Assembly (NCBI GenBank): GCA_031285775.1
Contig: JAITVN010000028.1
Span: 1-38,720, forward strand
Reading direction: 5' to 3'
Length of the DNA stretch: 38,720 bases
DNA from: Streptococcaceae bacterium
Lineage (GTDB): Bacteria > Bacillota > Bacilli > Lactobacillales > Streptococcaceae
Part shown: positions 20,523 through 38,671 of the stretch, piece after piece
How the letters are laid out: each line of letters begins with the position of its first letter
Position numbering within the stretch: the stretch's first letter is position 1
Position numbers and translations under genes: made by a program
The notes under the pieces: model-generated
What the model saw: the letters and a program-made list of their open reading frames with translations, nothing else
The model's database searches: none
What the model was told of the DNA's origin: nothing

Positions 20523-20880
20523 TCTAGAGAATAAGGCGCTCGCATTGAAGTTCACAGAGTTTTTTTGGCTAGTTATTATGTGGCAGCTTTAGGCATATGC
20601 CAAGATGCAAAAGATCTGCCTTATGCCTCAAAGGCTGAACTCGGTGAGTGATTTTTACTCGTAAAAAATTATTGTGTTTCTTTCAGATTTTATCGCAAAA
20701 ATTATGATTAGAAAACACGATAATTTTTTGTGGTCGATTTTTTTACTTCTATTTTCATTGCGACAGGAAATTCTGAAGTTTTTGCGTGTGAGTGAGCCAC
20801 TTCGTTATCAGTCAACTATTTTTATGGCAATATGTTATGGTGGATTTGCTAAAATCGTGATTGGAGAAGGAAATCTATTA

Positions 20881-21573
20881 ATGGATAATTGGACGAAAGA
20901 CGAAGCCTTGTCTAGATTGGAAAATCTCATCAATAGCCCAGATATTCGGCATGAGGAACGTGTTGTTTGTTTGAGCGCTAAGATGCGACTTGAGGAAGGG
21001 CAAGACTTGGAGAAAACTTTGGAAATTCTTCATCAGGACCTTCAAAAACTTTCAGCAAAGAGAAAAGTGGCTTTATCAAGTGCTCTAGTATGGTTTGATG
21101 ATGAACTCGTCAATCAGCGGAGCGAAGAGAGCAGAAGAAGCGAGCGCCATCTGGCCTTTTGGCGAAAAAGAGTAAAGCGACTTGCCTTTGCAGCGGCAAT
21201 TCTTGCCACTCTTTTAGCTTTAATTCCTTTAGTATCATATCTTTTTCTTTCTTTGTTTATTCCTGGCTACGCACTTTTTGTCATCATCGGATATGTGATC
21301 TGGCTCATCTTTGTGTGGTCAGCTTTTGCAAAGATCAATAAGAAATCTGGCTTTTTATGGTCTATCGCCATCTTGGCTTATGGTGTCATCACACTGATAA
21401 AGGGATTCTCTAGAATTCCCAACTTTCGAGGATGGCTTTCAAGTTCTCCAGATTCTATCGGTTATTTTATTTTGATGATGGTATCAGGAATTATTTGTAT
21501 CCTCTGTTTTATTTGTAGCTTTATAATTTGGATTCAACGCTCAAAAAATCAGGCAGAGGACGAAAAAGTCTAA
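20881..21573 (+). CDS. Hypothetical membrane protein with soluble N-terminal domain
   Basis: MDNWTKDEALSRLENLI.. start with GGAGAAGG SD; about four predicted TM segments. Upstream ORF extension lacks support. Confidence 0.65.
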   Translation: MDNWTKDEALSRLENLINSPDIRHEERVVCLSAKMRLEEGQDLEKTLEILHQDLQKLSAKRKVALSSALVWFDDELVNQRSEESRRSERHLAFWRKRVKRLAFAAAILATLLALIPLVSYLFLSLFIPGYALFVIIGYVIWLIFVWSAFAKINKKSGFLWSIAILAYGVITLIKGFSRIPNFRGWLSSSPDSIGYFILMMVSGIICILCFICSFIIWIQRSKNQAEDEKV

Positions 21574-21610
21574 TCCTTCGTGATGAGAGGATTATTCTGT
21601 TCATTAAAAG

Positions 21611-21633
21611 TCAGGCAGAAGTCCTGATTTTTT
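21611..21633 (+). terminator. Rho-independent terminator
   Basis: tcagg-cagaag-tcctga followed by TTTTTT. Confidence 0.65.
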
Positions 21634-21677
21634 GATAGAATAATGTAAGTTCGTATTCACAAGAAAAAGGAGCTCAA

Positions 21678-22283
21678 ATGCAGTATTTGGTTTTCATCGG
21701 CGTGGCCATTTCGCTTGGTTCAGCCATTCCATATATTCTTGAAACAATCCGTGGAAATGTTCAGCCGAACAGAGTGACCTGGCTGCTTTGGTCTTTTGGT
21801 CCTTTGGTGGGTGCGATTGCTGCATTTTCTACTGGGATTACTTGGTCAGCGCTTCCTGTTTTCATGGGCGGCTTCACGCCGCTTTTGGTATTAGCGGCCA
21901 GTTTTGTCAATCGTAAGGCGCAGTGGAAGCTGGGCAGATTTGATTATGTCTGCGGTGCTTTTTCAATTCTGGTGCTCGTTGTCTGGTATTTGACCAAAGA
22001 CCCGAATTGGGCAATTGCCCTGTCAATTCTGAGTGATGCGTTGGCTGCTGCACCGACCTTCATAAAAGCTTGGAAATACCCAGAGTCTGAGCATGTTTCC
22101 ACTTATTTCGGCGGCATTTTCACACCAATGACCAGCTTTTTTGCGATGAAAACCTGGAACTTCGCGTCGTTGGCATTTCCGATTTACTTGATATTAGTGA
22201 GTCTTGCCATCGTATTTGCCATCCAGCACAAAAAATTCTTGAGAAAAAAATACCAGAATAATCTTGAAGCGGGAAGAAAATGA
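21678..22283 (+). CDS. Conserved multi-TM membrane protein (PQ-loop/SWEET-like appearance)
   Basis: Hydrophobic, SAIPYILETIRGNVQPNRVTWLLWSFGPLVG; AGGAG-type SD. Confidence 0.6.
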   Translation: MQYLVFIGVAISLGSAIPYILETIRGNVQPNRVTWLLWSFGPLVGAIAAFSTGITWSALPVFMGGFTPLLVLAASFVNRKAQWKLGRFDYVCGAFSILVLVVWYLTKDPNWAIALSILSDALAAAPTFIKAWKYPESEHVSTYFGGIFTPMTSFFAMKTWNFASLAFPIYLILVSLAIVFAIQHKKFLRKKYQNNLEAGRK

Positions 22284-22295
22284 GGAGAATTTCGT

Positions 22296-22748
22296 ATGTG
22301 CCAAGAATGTTACACAAATAGAAGTAGAATCACGCCTTTGCTTCATCCTTTAGACTGCTTAGAAAATCATACGCAATATATCTGCGGAAGCTGCGGACGT
22401 TTCATCTGCATTGAGCGGGATCCTCAAAGGCATCTGCAGAGGTGGAATTTCCCTTTCAAATCAGCAGAAATCGCCAAGCTTTACCTGAGAACAGCAGATT
22501 ACACCGAGAAAAAGGCTTGTGGGATTTATGAAATAAGAAATAGTAAAGGTCGTGTTTCTTATAAAATATTTCCTGATGTACAGGATTTGACGCTTTATTT
22601 GCATAAAAACAAGGATAAGTTTTGTGAAAATACTGCTCCTGTATTTTCAGTTGGCGAGTACAGAGAGTTTGAAAACACAGAAGTTCGGAAAGTCTCGGCT
22701 GACGAGATCGAAAAGTACTTATCTGAACGAAAAAGCTCCGATCAATGA
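22296..22748 (+). CDS. Small zinc-ribbon-like protein of unknown function
   Basis: CQEC...CGSCGRFICIERD Cys pairs; start next to an SD-like ggag. Confidence 0.65.
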   Translation: MCQECYTNRSRITPLLHPLDCLENHTQYICGSCGRFICIERDPQRHLQRWNFPFKSAEIAKLYLRTADYTEKKACGIYEIRNSKGRVSYKIFPDVQDLTLYLHKNKDKFCENTAPVFSVGEYREFENTEVRKVSADEIEKYLSERKSSDQ

Positions 22749-22759
22749 ATTGGAGCTTT
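22732..22759. terminator. Terminator hairpin after zinc-ribbon gene
   Basis: aaagctcc-gatcaatgaatt-ggagcttt. Confidence 0.6.
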
Positions 22760-22767
22760 ATTTATTA

Positions 22768-22996
22768 TTGAGTTCGGCGCGCCTGAAGCTAAGAGATTAG
22801 ACAAATTGAGAACCTGCCTCGCAGCAGAAGCTCAATTTGTCTAATCTCTACCCAGGGCTAAAGCCCTAGCAATTTCTAGAAGCTGAAGCTTCTGAAATTG
22901 TCTGCGTCCTGCGGACGGCTGCTGTCCATTCTCGCTAAGGCGCGAACCGCGCCAAGTCGAATGGCACGCTTCAAACGGGCGCAGCTCTCATCTAAT
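22768..22996. repeat. Dense cluster of palindromes/hairpins between the zinc-ribbon gene and xerS
   Basis: 19-bp perfect IR 22792-22810/22831-22849; gggct-aa-agccc 22855-22866; caatttctagaagct/agcttctgaaattg 22870-22900; gtcc-tgc-ggac 22906-22916; ggcgcg-aac-cgcgcc 22939-22953. Confidence 0.85.
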
Positions 22997-23009
22997 TTTT
23001 CGGAAAGAT
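22996..23009 (+). other. Half-dif: 14-bp exact copy of one arm of the dif_SL-like site, next to the xerS stop codon
   Basis: tttttcggaaagat at 22996-23009 equals 24120-24133. Confidence 0.7.
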
Positions 23010-23014
23010 GTCGC

Positions 23015-24070
23015 TTATAGATTATCCAGCGCATTTTTTTGTTCTTCATTGACGATATGGGTGTATAAATCTGTGACCTGGGTACTAGAGTGGCCTAGCT
23101 GATGCGAGACTAGCACCTCAGAATTGGTTTCAGCATACAGGCGCGTCCCAAGTGTATGGCGTAGCTTATGCGGTGTGACCCTTACTTTGAAGCCTTCTGA
23201 ATACTTCGCCACCATTTTTTCGACAGACGAGTTGTCAATGCGGGAAGCAGTGCCCTTGTATATTGTCAGAAACATGGCTGTTTCCTTCTTTTCTGGCTGG
23301 TAACGCTTTTCGCGAATTGCCACATATTCTTCCAGATAGGGCTTCGCAAACTTGGCAATCGGTACCGAATCACGCTTTCCGCCTTTTCGAGTCACTTCAA
23401 CCAGCATCGTTTTAGTGTTCAGATCTTTAAGATTAACGCCTACAGCCTCAGACAAACGCACGCCAGAAGCCAGCATCAAGGCAATTAGTGCCAGGTCGCG
23501 CTCTTTATTTTTTTCAAAACTTGATTTTGCCCGATTTGATAAAGTATTCACATACTTATCAGAAATATAATCTAGGAAACCCTGAGTTTCATCGCCAAGA
23601 AAGAGTTTTCCTTTAATATTTTCCGCCCGAGAAGCTAAGGTCTCATGTTTTTTGGACGTCTTGATTTTTTTCATGACATTACGATAGAAATAAGGCTCGC
23701 CGTCCGGGCCCTCGACCTCTTCAGTCAAGTAATTGTAGAGGCTGGAAAGTGCTGAAATGGTGCGGTTTATCGTGGTTTGAGATAACCCGAAGCTGTTCGA
23801 ATCAGTGTTGAGCAGCGGTCGTTCGCGCAAGTAGATGATAAAAGCCTCTAAATCCTTTTTTGGGAGCTTTTCCAAAGTTTTCAGATCAATTTTATCGGCC
23901 GCGCCAGAATCAATCAGCCAAGTGAAAAAACGCTCGAATTCCTTCAAGTACTCATAAAGGGTATTGAGGGAATAGGAAGCTGCCAGCTTAGACTGATAAT
24001 ATTCTAAAACAAAGTCCGGCATCTGAGTCTTCAGTTTGTCGATTTTTCTGATTAATTGTTCACGTTTCAT
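23015..24070 (-). CDS. xerS: Tyrosine recombinase XerS (chromosome dimer resolution)
   Basis: [52 protein letters not shown]; catalytic [36 protein letters not shown]. Confidence 0.95.
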   Translation of the reverse strand: MKREQLIRKIDKLKTQMPDFVLEYYQSKLAASYSLNTLYEYLKEFERFFTWLIDSGAADKIDLKTLEKLPKKDLEAFIIYLRERPLLNTDSNSFGLSQTTINRTISALSSLYNYLTEEVEGPDGEPYFYRNVMKKIKTSKKHETLASRAENIKGKLFLGDETQGFLDYISDKYVNTLSNRAKSSFEKNKERDLALIALMLASGVRLSEAVGVNLKDLNTKTMLVEVTRKGGKRDSVPIAKFAKPYLEEYVAIREKRYQPEKKETAMFLTIYKGTASRIDNSSVEKMVAKYSEGFKVRVTPHKLRHTLGTRLYAETNSEVLVSHQLGHSSTQVTDLYTHIVNEEQKNALDNL

Positions 24071-24079
24071 GATAATAGA

Positions 24080-24108
24080 AGTATAACATGCAGAGATATT
24101 TTTGTCAA
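24080..24108 (-). promoter_or_regulatory. Putative xerS promoter overlapping dif
   Basis: On the - strand: TTGACA (24108-24103, inside the dif-like site), 17-bp spacer, TGtTATACT (-10 at 24085-24080), then only 9 nt to the xerS ATG; no SD. Confidence 0.7.
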
Positions 24109-24133
24109 GAAAATTACAGTTTTTCGGAAAGAT
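24103..24133 (-). other. dif_SL chromosome dimer resolution site
   Basis: Reverse complement ATCTTTCCGAAAAACTGTAATTTTCTTGACA closely matches the Streptococcus/Lactococcus dif_SL sequence as I remember it (ATTTTTCCGAAAAACTATAATTTTCTTGACA). Adjacent to xerS as expected. Confidence 0.9.
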
Positions 24134-24156
24134 AAATACATGTTTAACTGTCTTTT

Positions 24157-24944
24157 TTAAAATGCTTGTCTCTGAGTAAATACTTCCAGCTCATCAAAAC
24201 CAACAGACTGTATCAATTCATAAGTGCGTTCATAAGCAGTCCAATTTCTCTGTGCCCGATGACTGTCAGTGCCGAGGGTGACAAGTTTTCCGCCGAGTCT
24301 ACGGTAGTTCGTCAGCAAATTTCTATAAAAGCTTTCAGTCTGCGGCTGGTCAAATAATCTGCGTTAACTTCCAGGGCCTTATTTTTCTCGACCAGAGCTT
24401 TTAAAATATCCGTTAAAGTCTGCTGAAAAGCTGACCTTTCAATATATTTATCTTGGTAAGGTGCATAACGGACGATATAATCCAAATGCCCCAAGCTGTT
24501 AAAACAATCAAATTTTTGAACACATTCTAGAATTGCGTCCAGGTATTCTTGGTAAGCTTCCAGCTTTGTTTTCCCGTTGAAATACCGATGATCATCAGCA
24601 CAAAACTCTTGCTGATGGATAACGTGTACAGATCCGATGACAAAGTCAAATGGTGCCTGAGCGACAAATTCATTGATTTCTTGAACAAAATCCAAGTCAA
24701 GTCCAATTTCTAATCCTATTTTTATAACAATTTTGTCTTCAAACGCCATTTGAAGTGCTTGAATTTCTTCAAAATATGCAGGGACATTCAGATCAAATGG
24801 TATTCCTGGATAGTCAAAATCTCGATGATCAGTAAAATAAATCTCGTCCAGCCCGTAATCAATCGCTTCTATAACATGATTTCTCGCTGCTTCTTCACTG
24901 TCTGCCGAGAAATGTGTGTGCATGTGTGAATCTATTTTTCGCAT
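24157..24944 (-). pseudogene. PHP-domain phosphatase (histidinol-phosphatase-like), frameshifted near 24352-24360
   Basis: N-terminal ORF MRKIDSHMHTHFSADSEE...ALEVNAD then frame break. Adjacent frame continues [66 protein letters not shown]. Confidence 0.82.
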
Positions 24945-25028
24945 GGTAGGTAATTTCCTCATTGATATGTTTCGTCGTTAGCTATTATTTCACTGAATTC
25001 AGCGCGCTTCACATCTTATTTTAGAAAA

Positions 25029-25053
25029 CCGCTCCATACATAAGTTGGAACGG
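25029..25053 (-). terminator. Rho-independent terminator after the SDR gene
   Basis: Minus strand ccgttcca-acttatgta-tggagcgg followed by TTTTCT. Confidence 0.6.
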
Positions 25054-25073
25054 CTTTTGCCATATTTTCTGTT

Positions 25074-25865
25074 TTAAAAAATTGTCGGAACCAGTCCGCC
25101 ATCCATGCGCAGCGCTTCACCAGAAAATGCACCAGCAAGAGGACTTGCGACAAAGCAGACGAAATTTCCGATTTCCCAAGGGCGAATCAGTCGTTGAATC
25201 ACAGAACTTGAGCGATTCGTTGCCATAAACTTCTTCTCAGCTTCAACTGGAGACAAATCAGGATAGAGCTTTAGAAGCATATTGACCACACCTTCAGTCA
25301 GGGTTGAGCCAGGCATAACTGTATTGACGGTCACGCTTGTTGCCCGAGTTTCCCAGCTCAGTGTCTTTGCCAGGCTGAGATTCATGGTCTTCGTCATTGA
25401 ATAGTGGGGCATCTCTGCGCTCGGCATGATGGCAGCCTCTGAAGCGATGAAAATAATCCTGCCGTTGTCATCTTTTTTCAGCATCTTCGGCAGATAGAAA
25501 TTCGACAGAGCTAAGCCTGCCAAGCTGTTGACTTCAAAGTAATAGCGCCAGTCATCCAGCTCGAGTTCTGAAAAAGTTGCCGGCTCAAAGATGCCCATAT
25601 TGTTGATCAGGATGTCAATTTCCGGGAAAAGTTCAAAGAGTTCTTGACGTTCTTTTTCGACGGATAGGTCAAATGGGGCGGCCAGTGCTTTGATGTGAGG
25701 GAATTTTGCCATGATTTCTGCTGAAACTTGCTCAACTGCGGGCATGGTACGTCCATTGATGATGACATTGGCACCTTCTGCTGCTAAAGACTCGGCAATG
25801 GCACGGCCGATTCCTTTGGTTGAACCTGTTACTAGGGCTGTTTTTCCAGTTAATTTTAAATCCAT
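25074..25865 (-). CDS. Short-chain dehydrogenase/reductase
   Basis: MDLKLTGKTALVTGSTKGIGRAIAESLAAEGANVIING, NNMGIFEP, YSMTK; AAGGAGG SD upstream of the start at 25865. Confidence 0.92.
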   Translation of the reverse strand: MDLKLTGKTALVTGSTKGIGRAIAESLAAEGANVIINGRTMPAVEQVSAEIMAKFPHIKALAAPFDLSVEKERQELFELFPEIDILINNMGIFEPATFSELELDDWRYYFEVNSLAGLALSNFYLPKMLKKDDNGRIIFIASEAAIMPSAEMPHYSMTKTMNLSLAKTLSWETRATSVTVNTVMPGSTLTEGVVNMLLKLYPDLSPVEAEKKFMATNRSSSVIQRLIRPWEIGNFVCFVASPLAGAFSGEALRMDGGLVPTIF

Positions 25866-25877
25866 ATTTTCCTCCTT

Positions 25878-26010
25878 GAAATAGCATTCGCGCAAGCGCT
25901 CAGCTTGAAATAGCGTTCGTGCAAGCGCTCAGCATGAAATAGCGTTTGTGCTAGTGTTCAGTCTGAAATAGCGCTCGCACGGGTAAGCACTCAGCCTAGA
26001 AAAGCATTCG
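25878..26010. repeat. Tandem ~29-bp repeats (3 regular units, one 34-bp unit, a partial fifth) upstream of the SDR SD
   Basis: Units 25878-25906, 25907-25935, 25936-25964 (29 bp each, gaaatagcRttcgYgcaagcgctcagcNt-like), 25965-25998 (34 bp), partial from 25999. Confidence 0.85.
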
Positions 26011-26180
26011 TGTGGTATTCTGGGGTTTTGTAGACGTGTTGTTTGGCTTCGCGAATGTTTATCTTTTATCTTGAGCTTGCTTGGCTCTTGGCTGCTTATC
26101 TTAAGTGAGCGCTGCTTATTTTGCATCAAAGTGGACTGTTTTCTCTGTGCGAAAGCGTTTGCTCTGATGCGCTTCTTTTG

Positions 26181-27107
26181 TTAGTTCTCGCCAATTATCT
26201 TGACTTCGGGTTTCAGTGTCACGCCTGATTTTTCTTTGACTTTACTGATCACGTACATAATTAAATTTTCGTAATCTTGAGCGCTTCCATGATCGACATT
26301 GATCATAAAGCCAGCGTGTTTTGTGGAAACCTTAACGCCCCCGATTCGATGACCTTGGCAGCCGGCTTCTTGAATCAGCTGACCCGCAAAATGGCCTTCT
26401 GGGCGTTTAAATACAGATCCGCAGCTGGGGAATTCCAAAGGCTGTTTGCTGACACGCCGGGCAGTCAAATCATCCATTCGAGCTTGAATCACGTCACGGT
26501 CCCCAAGTTCAAGCCTGAAAACGGCAGATAGGACAATCAATCCCTCTTCTCTTATTTTAGAACTTCGATAGCCGAATTGCAAATCAGCATTTGTTAAAGT
26601 AGAAACTTTACCAGTTTTGGCATCCATGACAGTGGCTTTAACCAGTATGTCTGAAATCTCACCGCCGTAGGCACCCGCATTCATGAAAACGGCGCCGCCG
26701 ATACTTCCTGGAATGCCGCAGGCAAACTCGAAACCTGTCAAACTTTGTGCCTGAGCATATTGAGTGACGTCTTTTAATTTGGCGCCTGCTTGTGCCTCAA
26801 TCTCGAAAGAAATGCCGTTTTGAGAGGGACCAGTTGTCCTGCCGGCTGGTCCGATATGATTCAAGTGTTCCAAAAGGATAACCAGACCTCGGATTCCCCC
26901 ATCACGAACAATAAGGTTGCTGGCATTACCAAGTACTGTGACTGCTGTGTCTGATTCATGGGCAAGCTTTACCAAATCTGACAATTCTGAAAGTGAACGT
27001 GGAAATACCAGATAATCTGCGGGTCCGCCAACTTTTGTATAGGCATAATTTGACAGTGGCTCGTCAAATCTGACATCAAACTTCTCAAGTTTTTGTTTAT
27101 CTAACAT
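26181..27107 (-). CDS. murB: UDP-N-acetylmuramate dehydrogenase
   Basis: [67 protein letters not shown] motifs. Confidence 0.95.
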   Translation of the reverse strand: MLDKQKLEKFDVRFDEPLSNYAYTKVGGPADYLVFPRSLSELSDLVKLAHESDTAVTVLGNASNLIVRDGGIRGLVILLEHLNHIGPAGRTTGPSQNGISFEIEAQAGAKLKDVTQYAQAQSLTGFEFACGIPGSIGGAVFMNAGAYGGEISDILVKATVMDAKTGKVSTLTNADLQFGYRSSKIREEGLIVLSAVFRLELGDRDVIQARMDDLTARRVSKQPLEFPSCGSVFKRPEGHFAGQLIQEAGCQGHRIGGVKVSTKHAGFMINVDHGSAQDYENLIMYVISKVKEKSGVTLKPEVKIIGEN

Positions 27108-27200
27108 AGGTCTATTTTATCATTATTTATTAAGCTTTTGGGAAGCTTATGACAATAAGTCTGTCTTCTGATACTTCACAGCTTAACAGGCATTTTTATT

Positions 27201-27869
27201 TTAGTCAGTAGAGTCTTTCTGATTTTCCACGAATTGTGTCCCCAGCTTTAGAAGTTCAGCATCAATTGATTCTAAGACAGTTTTCAAATCAGAGCTGTTA
27301 TTGACAAAGTCCAACTCGTCGCCATTGATCCGAAGTTTCGGTGAGACTTTATAGGCGTCATACCATCCTGGGTACTCGCTGTGAACTTGCTGATAGTAAG
27401 CTTTTAATTCGGGATTGTTATCGATCTGCTCATAGTCTCTTCCGCGTGCCTGAATACGCGCCAGCATCGTTTCAAAGCTGACATCAATATAAACCAGCAA
27501 ATCTGGCGCTTTCTTGGGCATATTGTCCAATTCTTCCATCATGTTGGCGAGCAATTCTTGGTAAATCTCTAATTCAGTTTTGGAAACGTTTCCATTTTTG
27601 TAGTTTAACGTCAGAAAAAGTTCATCTTCAAAAATCGATCGGTCTAGGACATTGTTGTTGACCCGATAAGCTGCTTTTATAGATTCAAAGCGTTTGTTCA
27701 GAAAATAGATTTGCAGCAGAAATGCATATTTTTTGGGGTCTTTATAATACAAATCCAACACAGGATTGTTATCTACAGATTCATAGAAAACCTGTGTGCC
27801 TAAATGTTCACCTAGAGCTTTTGCCAGACTGGACTTTCCAGCACCGATGGTCCCAGCTAAAACAATCAA
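27201..27869 (-). CDS. Deoxynucleoside kinase (dGK/dAK family)
   Basis: MIVLAGTIGAGKSSLAKAL P-loop, DRSIFEDELF, ARIQARGRDYEQ. Confidence 0.9.
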   Translation of the reverse strand: MIVLAGTIGAGKSSLAKALGEHLGTQVFYESVDNNPVLDLYYKDPKKYAFLLQIYFLNKRFESIKAAYRVNNNVLDRSIFEDELFLTLNYKNGNVSKTELEIYQELLANMMEELDNMPKKAPDLLVYIDVSFETMLARIQARGRDYEQIDNNPELKAYYQQVHSEYPGWYDAYKVSPKLRINGDELDFVNNSSDLKTVLESIDAELLKLGTQFVENQKDSTD

Positions 27870-28052
27870 AATTTTTTCTACCTCTTTCTATCTTGTCTTG
27901 AGAATGGTTGCTTTCAATATTCCAAAATCATTTCAAACCAGAATTCATTTTTAAGTATAGCATATTTTCGTCCTTGTAGGGAATTTCTTTAATTTCTTTT
28001 TAATCCGAAAGGCAAGGACAACTGCCCTTGAAAAGTTAAGCTGATAAGAAAA

Positions 28053-28074
28053 AGCTTGAGGATAGCCCCAAGCT
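28053..28074 (-). terminator. Rho-independent terminator after the XRE/S24-like regulator
   Basis: Minus strand agcttgggg-ctat-cctcaagct followed by TTTTTC. Confidence 0.7.
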
Positions 28075-28113
28075 CAATAACTCTTATTTTCAAAACTTGT
28101 CTAGAGCGCATGC

Positions 28114-28809
28114 TTACTTTTCGCGGTAAAGCCCAGTTATTTCTCCAACATTGGCCTCATCTATGCTGTTTGTATAGTTTTTAATATAAAGTACAGAACC
28201 GTCTGACTGCGGAAGTTCAGTGAACTTGTAGTTGGCAATAATGAAGTTTGGTAAATCCGTTCTGTATTTTCGAATATTAAATTTGACAAATATGATGTCA
28301 CCTGCCTTTATCAAAGGCGGAAAATCTGCGCCGAGCACCTGAATCGCACTGTCATAGTTTACGGGTATTTCATTGAAGGGTATTTTTATCTTTTTGGAAG
28401 GTTCAATTCTCCAAACGGCATCGCTTTCACCAACGCTGACGAGCTGAATGACCGAAAGATGGGCCGAATTGTTTTTTGGATTTGCTTCAAAGTTCCCTGA
28501 TAGTTCGTTCTTTTGATCCTCGAAAGTTTTTTCTACAATTTTAAGAATTTCAACCTGACGATTTTCGGTTAATTTTTCTAGTAGAACTTCGCATCGGCTG
28601 ACAATTTCAGAATTTGTTTCGCCTAGCAAAAAGGTGGGGGAAACGTTAAAATAGCGTGAAATTTCAAGAACTCTTCTCGCGCTTGGTTCCTTTTCTTGAC
28701 GATAATTTGCCAGAGAATTCAGAGGGTAACCAATGTCTCGCTCAATTTTCCGGAAGGTCAGGCCCTGATTTTTAGCTAATTGTCGTAATCTATCATAAAA
28801 CAATGTCAT
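28114..28809 (-). CDS. XRE-family regulator with degenerate S24/LexA-like C-terminal domain
   Basis: N-terminal HTH (LRQLAKNQGLTFRKIERDIGYPLNSLANYRQ). C-terminal VLGADFPPLIKAGDIIFVKF aligns with S24 VxGDSMxPxIxxGDIxxV. Confidence 0.82.
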   Translation of the reverse strand: MTLFYDRLRQLAKNQGLTFRKIERDIGYPLNSLANYRQEKEPSARRVLEISRYFNVSPTFLLGETNSEIVSRCEVLLEKLTENRQVEILKIVEKTFEDQKNELSGNFEANPKNNSAHLSVIQLVSVGESDAVWRIEPSKKIKIPFNEIPVNYDSAIQVLGADFPPLIKAGDIIFVKFNIRKYRTDLPNFIIANYKFTELPQSDGSVLYIKNYTNSIDEANVGEITGLYREK

Positions 28810-28856
28810 TGTTTTGTCTCCTGATTATTAAATAAAGTGAATACCTCATTATTCTA

Positions 28857-28862
28857 ATTATA
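28857..28862 (-). promoter_or_regulatory. Extended -10 (TGtTATAAT) of the regulator promoter
   Basis: Minus-strand atgttataatt ~50 nt upstream of the regulator ATG; the SD caggag follows. Confidence 0.55.
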
Positions 28863-28948
28863 ACATATATTTGCTTGAAAATAACAATTTTTTCATACAA
28901 AAACGTAATCAATAAGAAGTACGAAATAGAATAAAATTAGGATAAACA

Positions 28949-38383
<9,435 letters not shown>

Positions 38384-38518
38384 TGTTGAAATCTCAGCGA
38401 AGCCACTGGTAGATTTCGAACTTTCAAACAGCATCTGATTCATCAACTTCGAGAATTCCAAATTAATCAAGTTTGAGAGATGAGTGGACGAAGTTTTTGA
38501 TATACAAATCGTAAAAAG

Positions 38519-38542
38519 AGAGAAGCTTTCGGGCTTCTCTTT
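38519..38542 (+). terminator. Rho-independent terminator downstream of the surface protein
   Basis: agagaagc-tttcg-ggcttctct followed by ttt. Confidence 0.65.
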
Positions 38543-38579
38543 CTGCAGAATTCAACTGACACAGAATTATCAGCAACTA

Positions 38580-38602
38580 AAAAAGCCCTTGGGCTTTTTT
38601 AA
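38580..38602. terminator. Strong bidirectional terminator
   Basis: aaaaaagccc-ttg-ggctttttt. Confidence 0.8.
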
Positions 38603-38652
38603 ATTTACGGCTCGTGAGCCAGTTGAGTGCGCGGAGCGTGCGAAACAGAAAA

Positions 38653-38671
38653 CCACCCGCTATGCGGGTGG
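38653..38671. repeat. Perfect GC-rich hairpin ccacccgc-tat-gcgggtgg; possible end of an IS200/IS605-like element
   Basis: 8-bp perfect stem with 3-nt loop near the window end; no transposase visible inside the window. Confidence 0.3.

Noticed and set aside
20674-20880. N-terminal extension of the membrane-protein ORF at 20674
   Set aside because: A good SD (ggagaagg) precedes ATG 20881; the extension is hydrophobic intergenic sequence without support.
25878-26010. Possible CRISPR array
   Set aside because: Units are contiguous 29-bp tandem repeats with no unique spacers and no cas genes.
25929-26129. 66-aa minus-strand ORF between SDR and murB
   Set aside because: Overlaps the tandem repeat region; no SD or homology cues.
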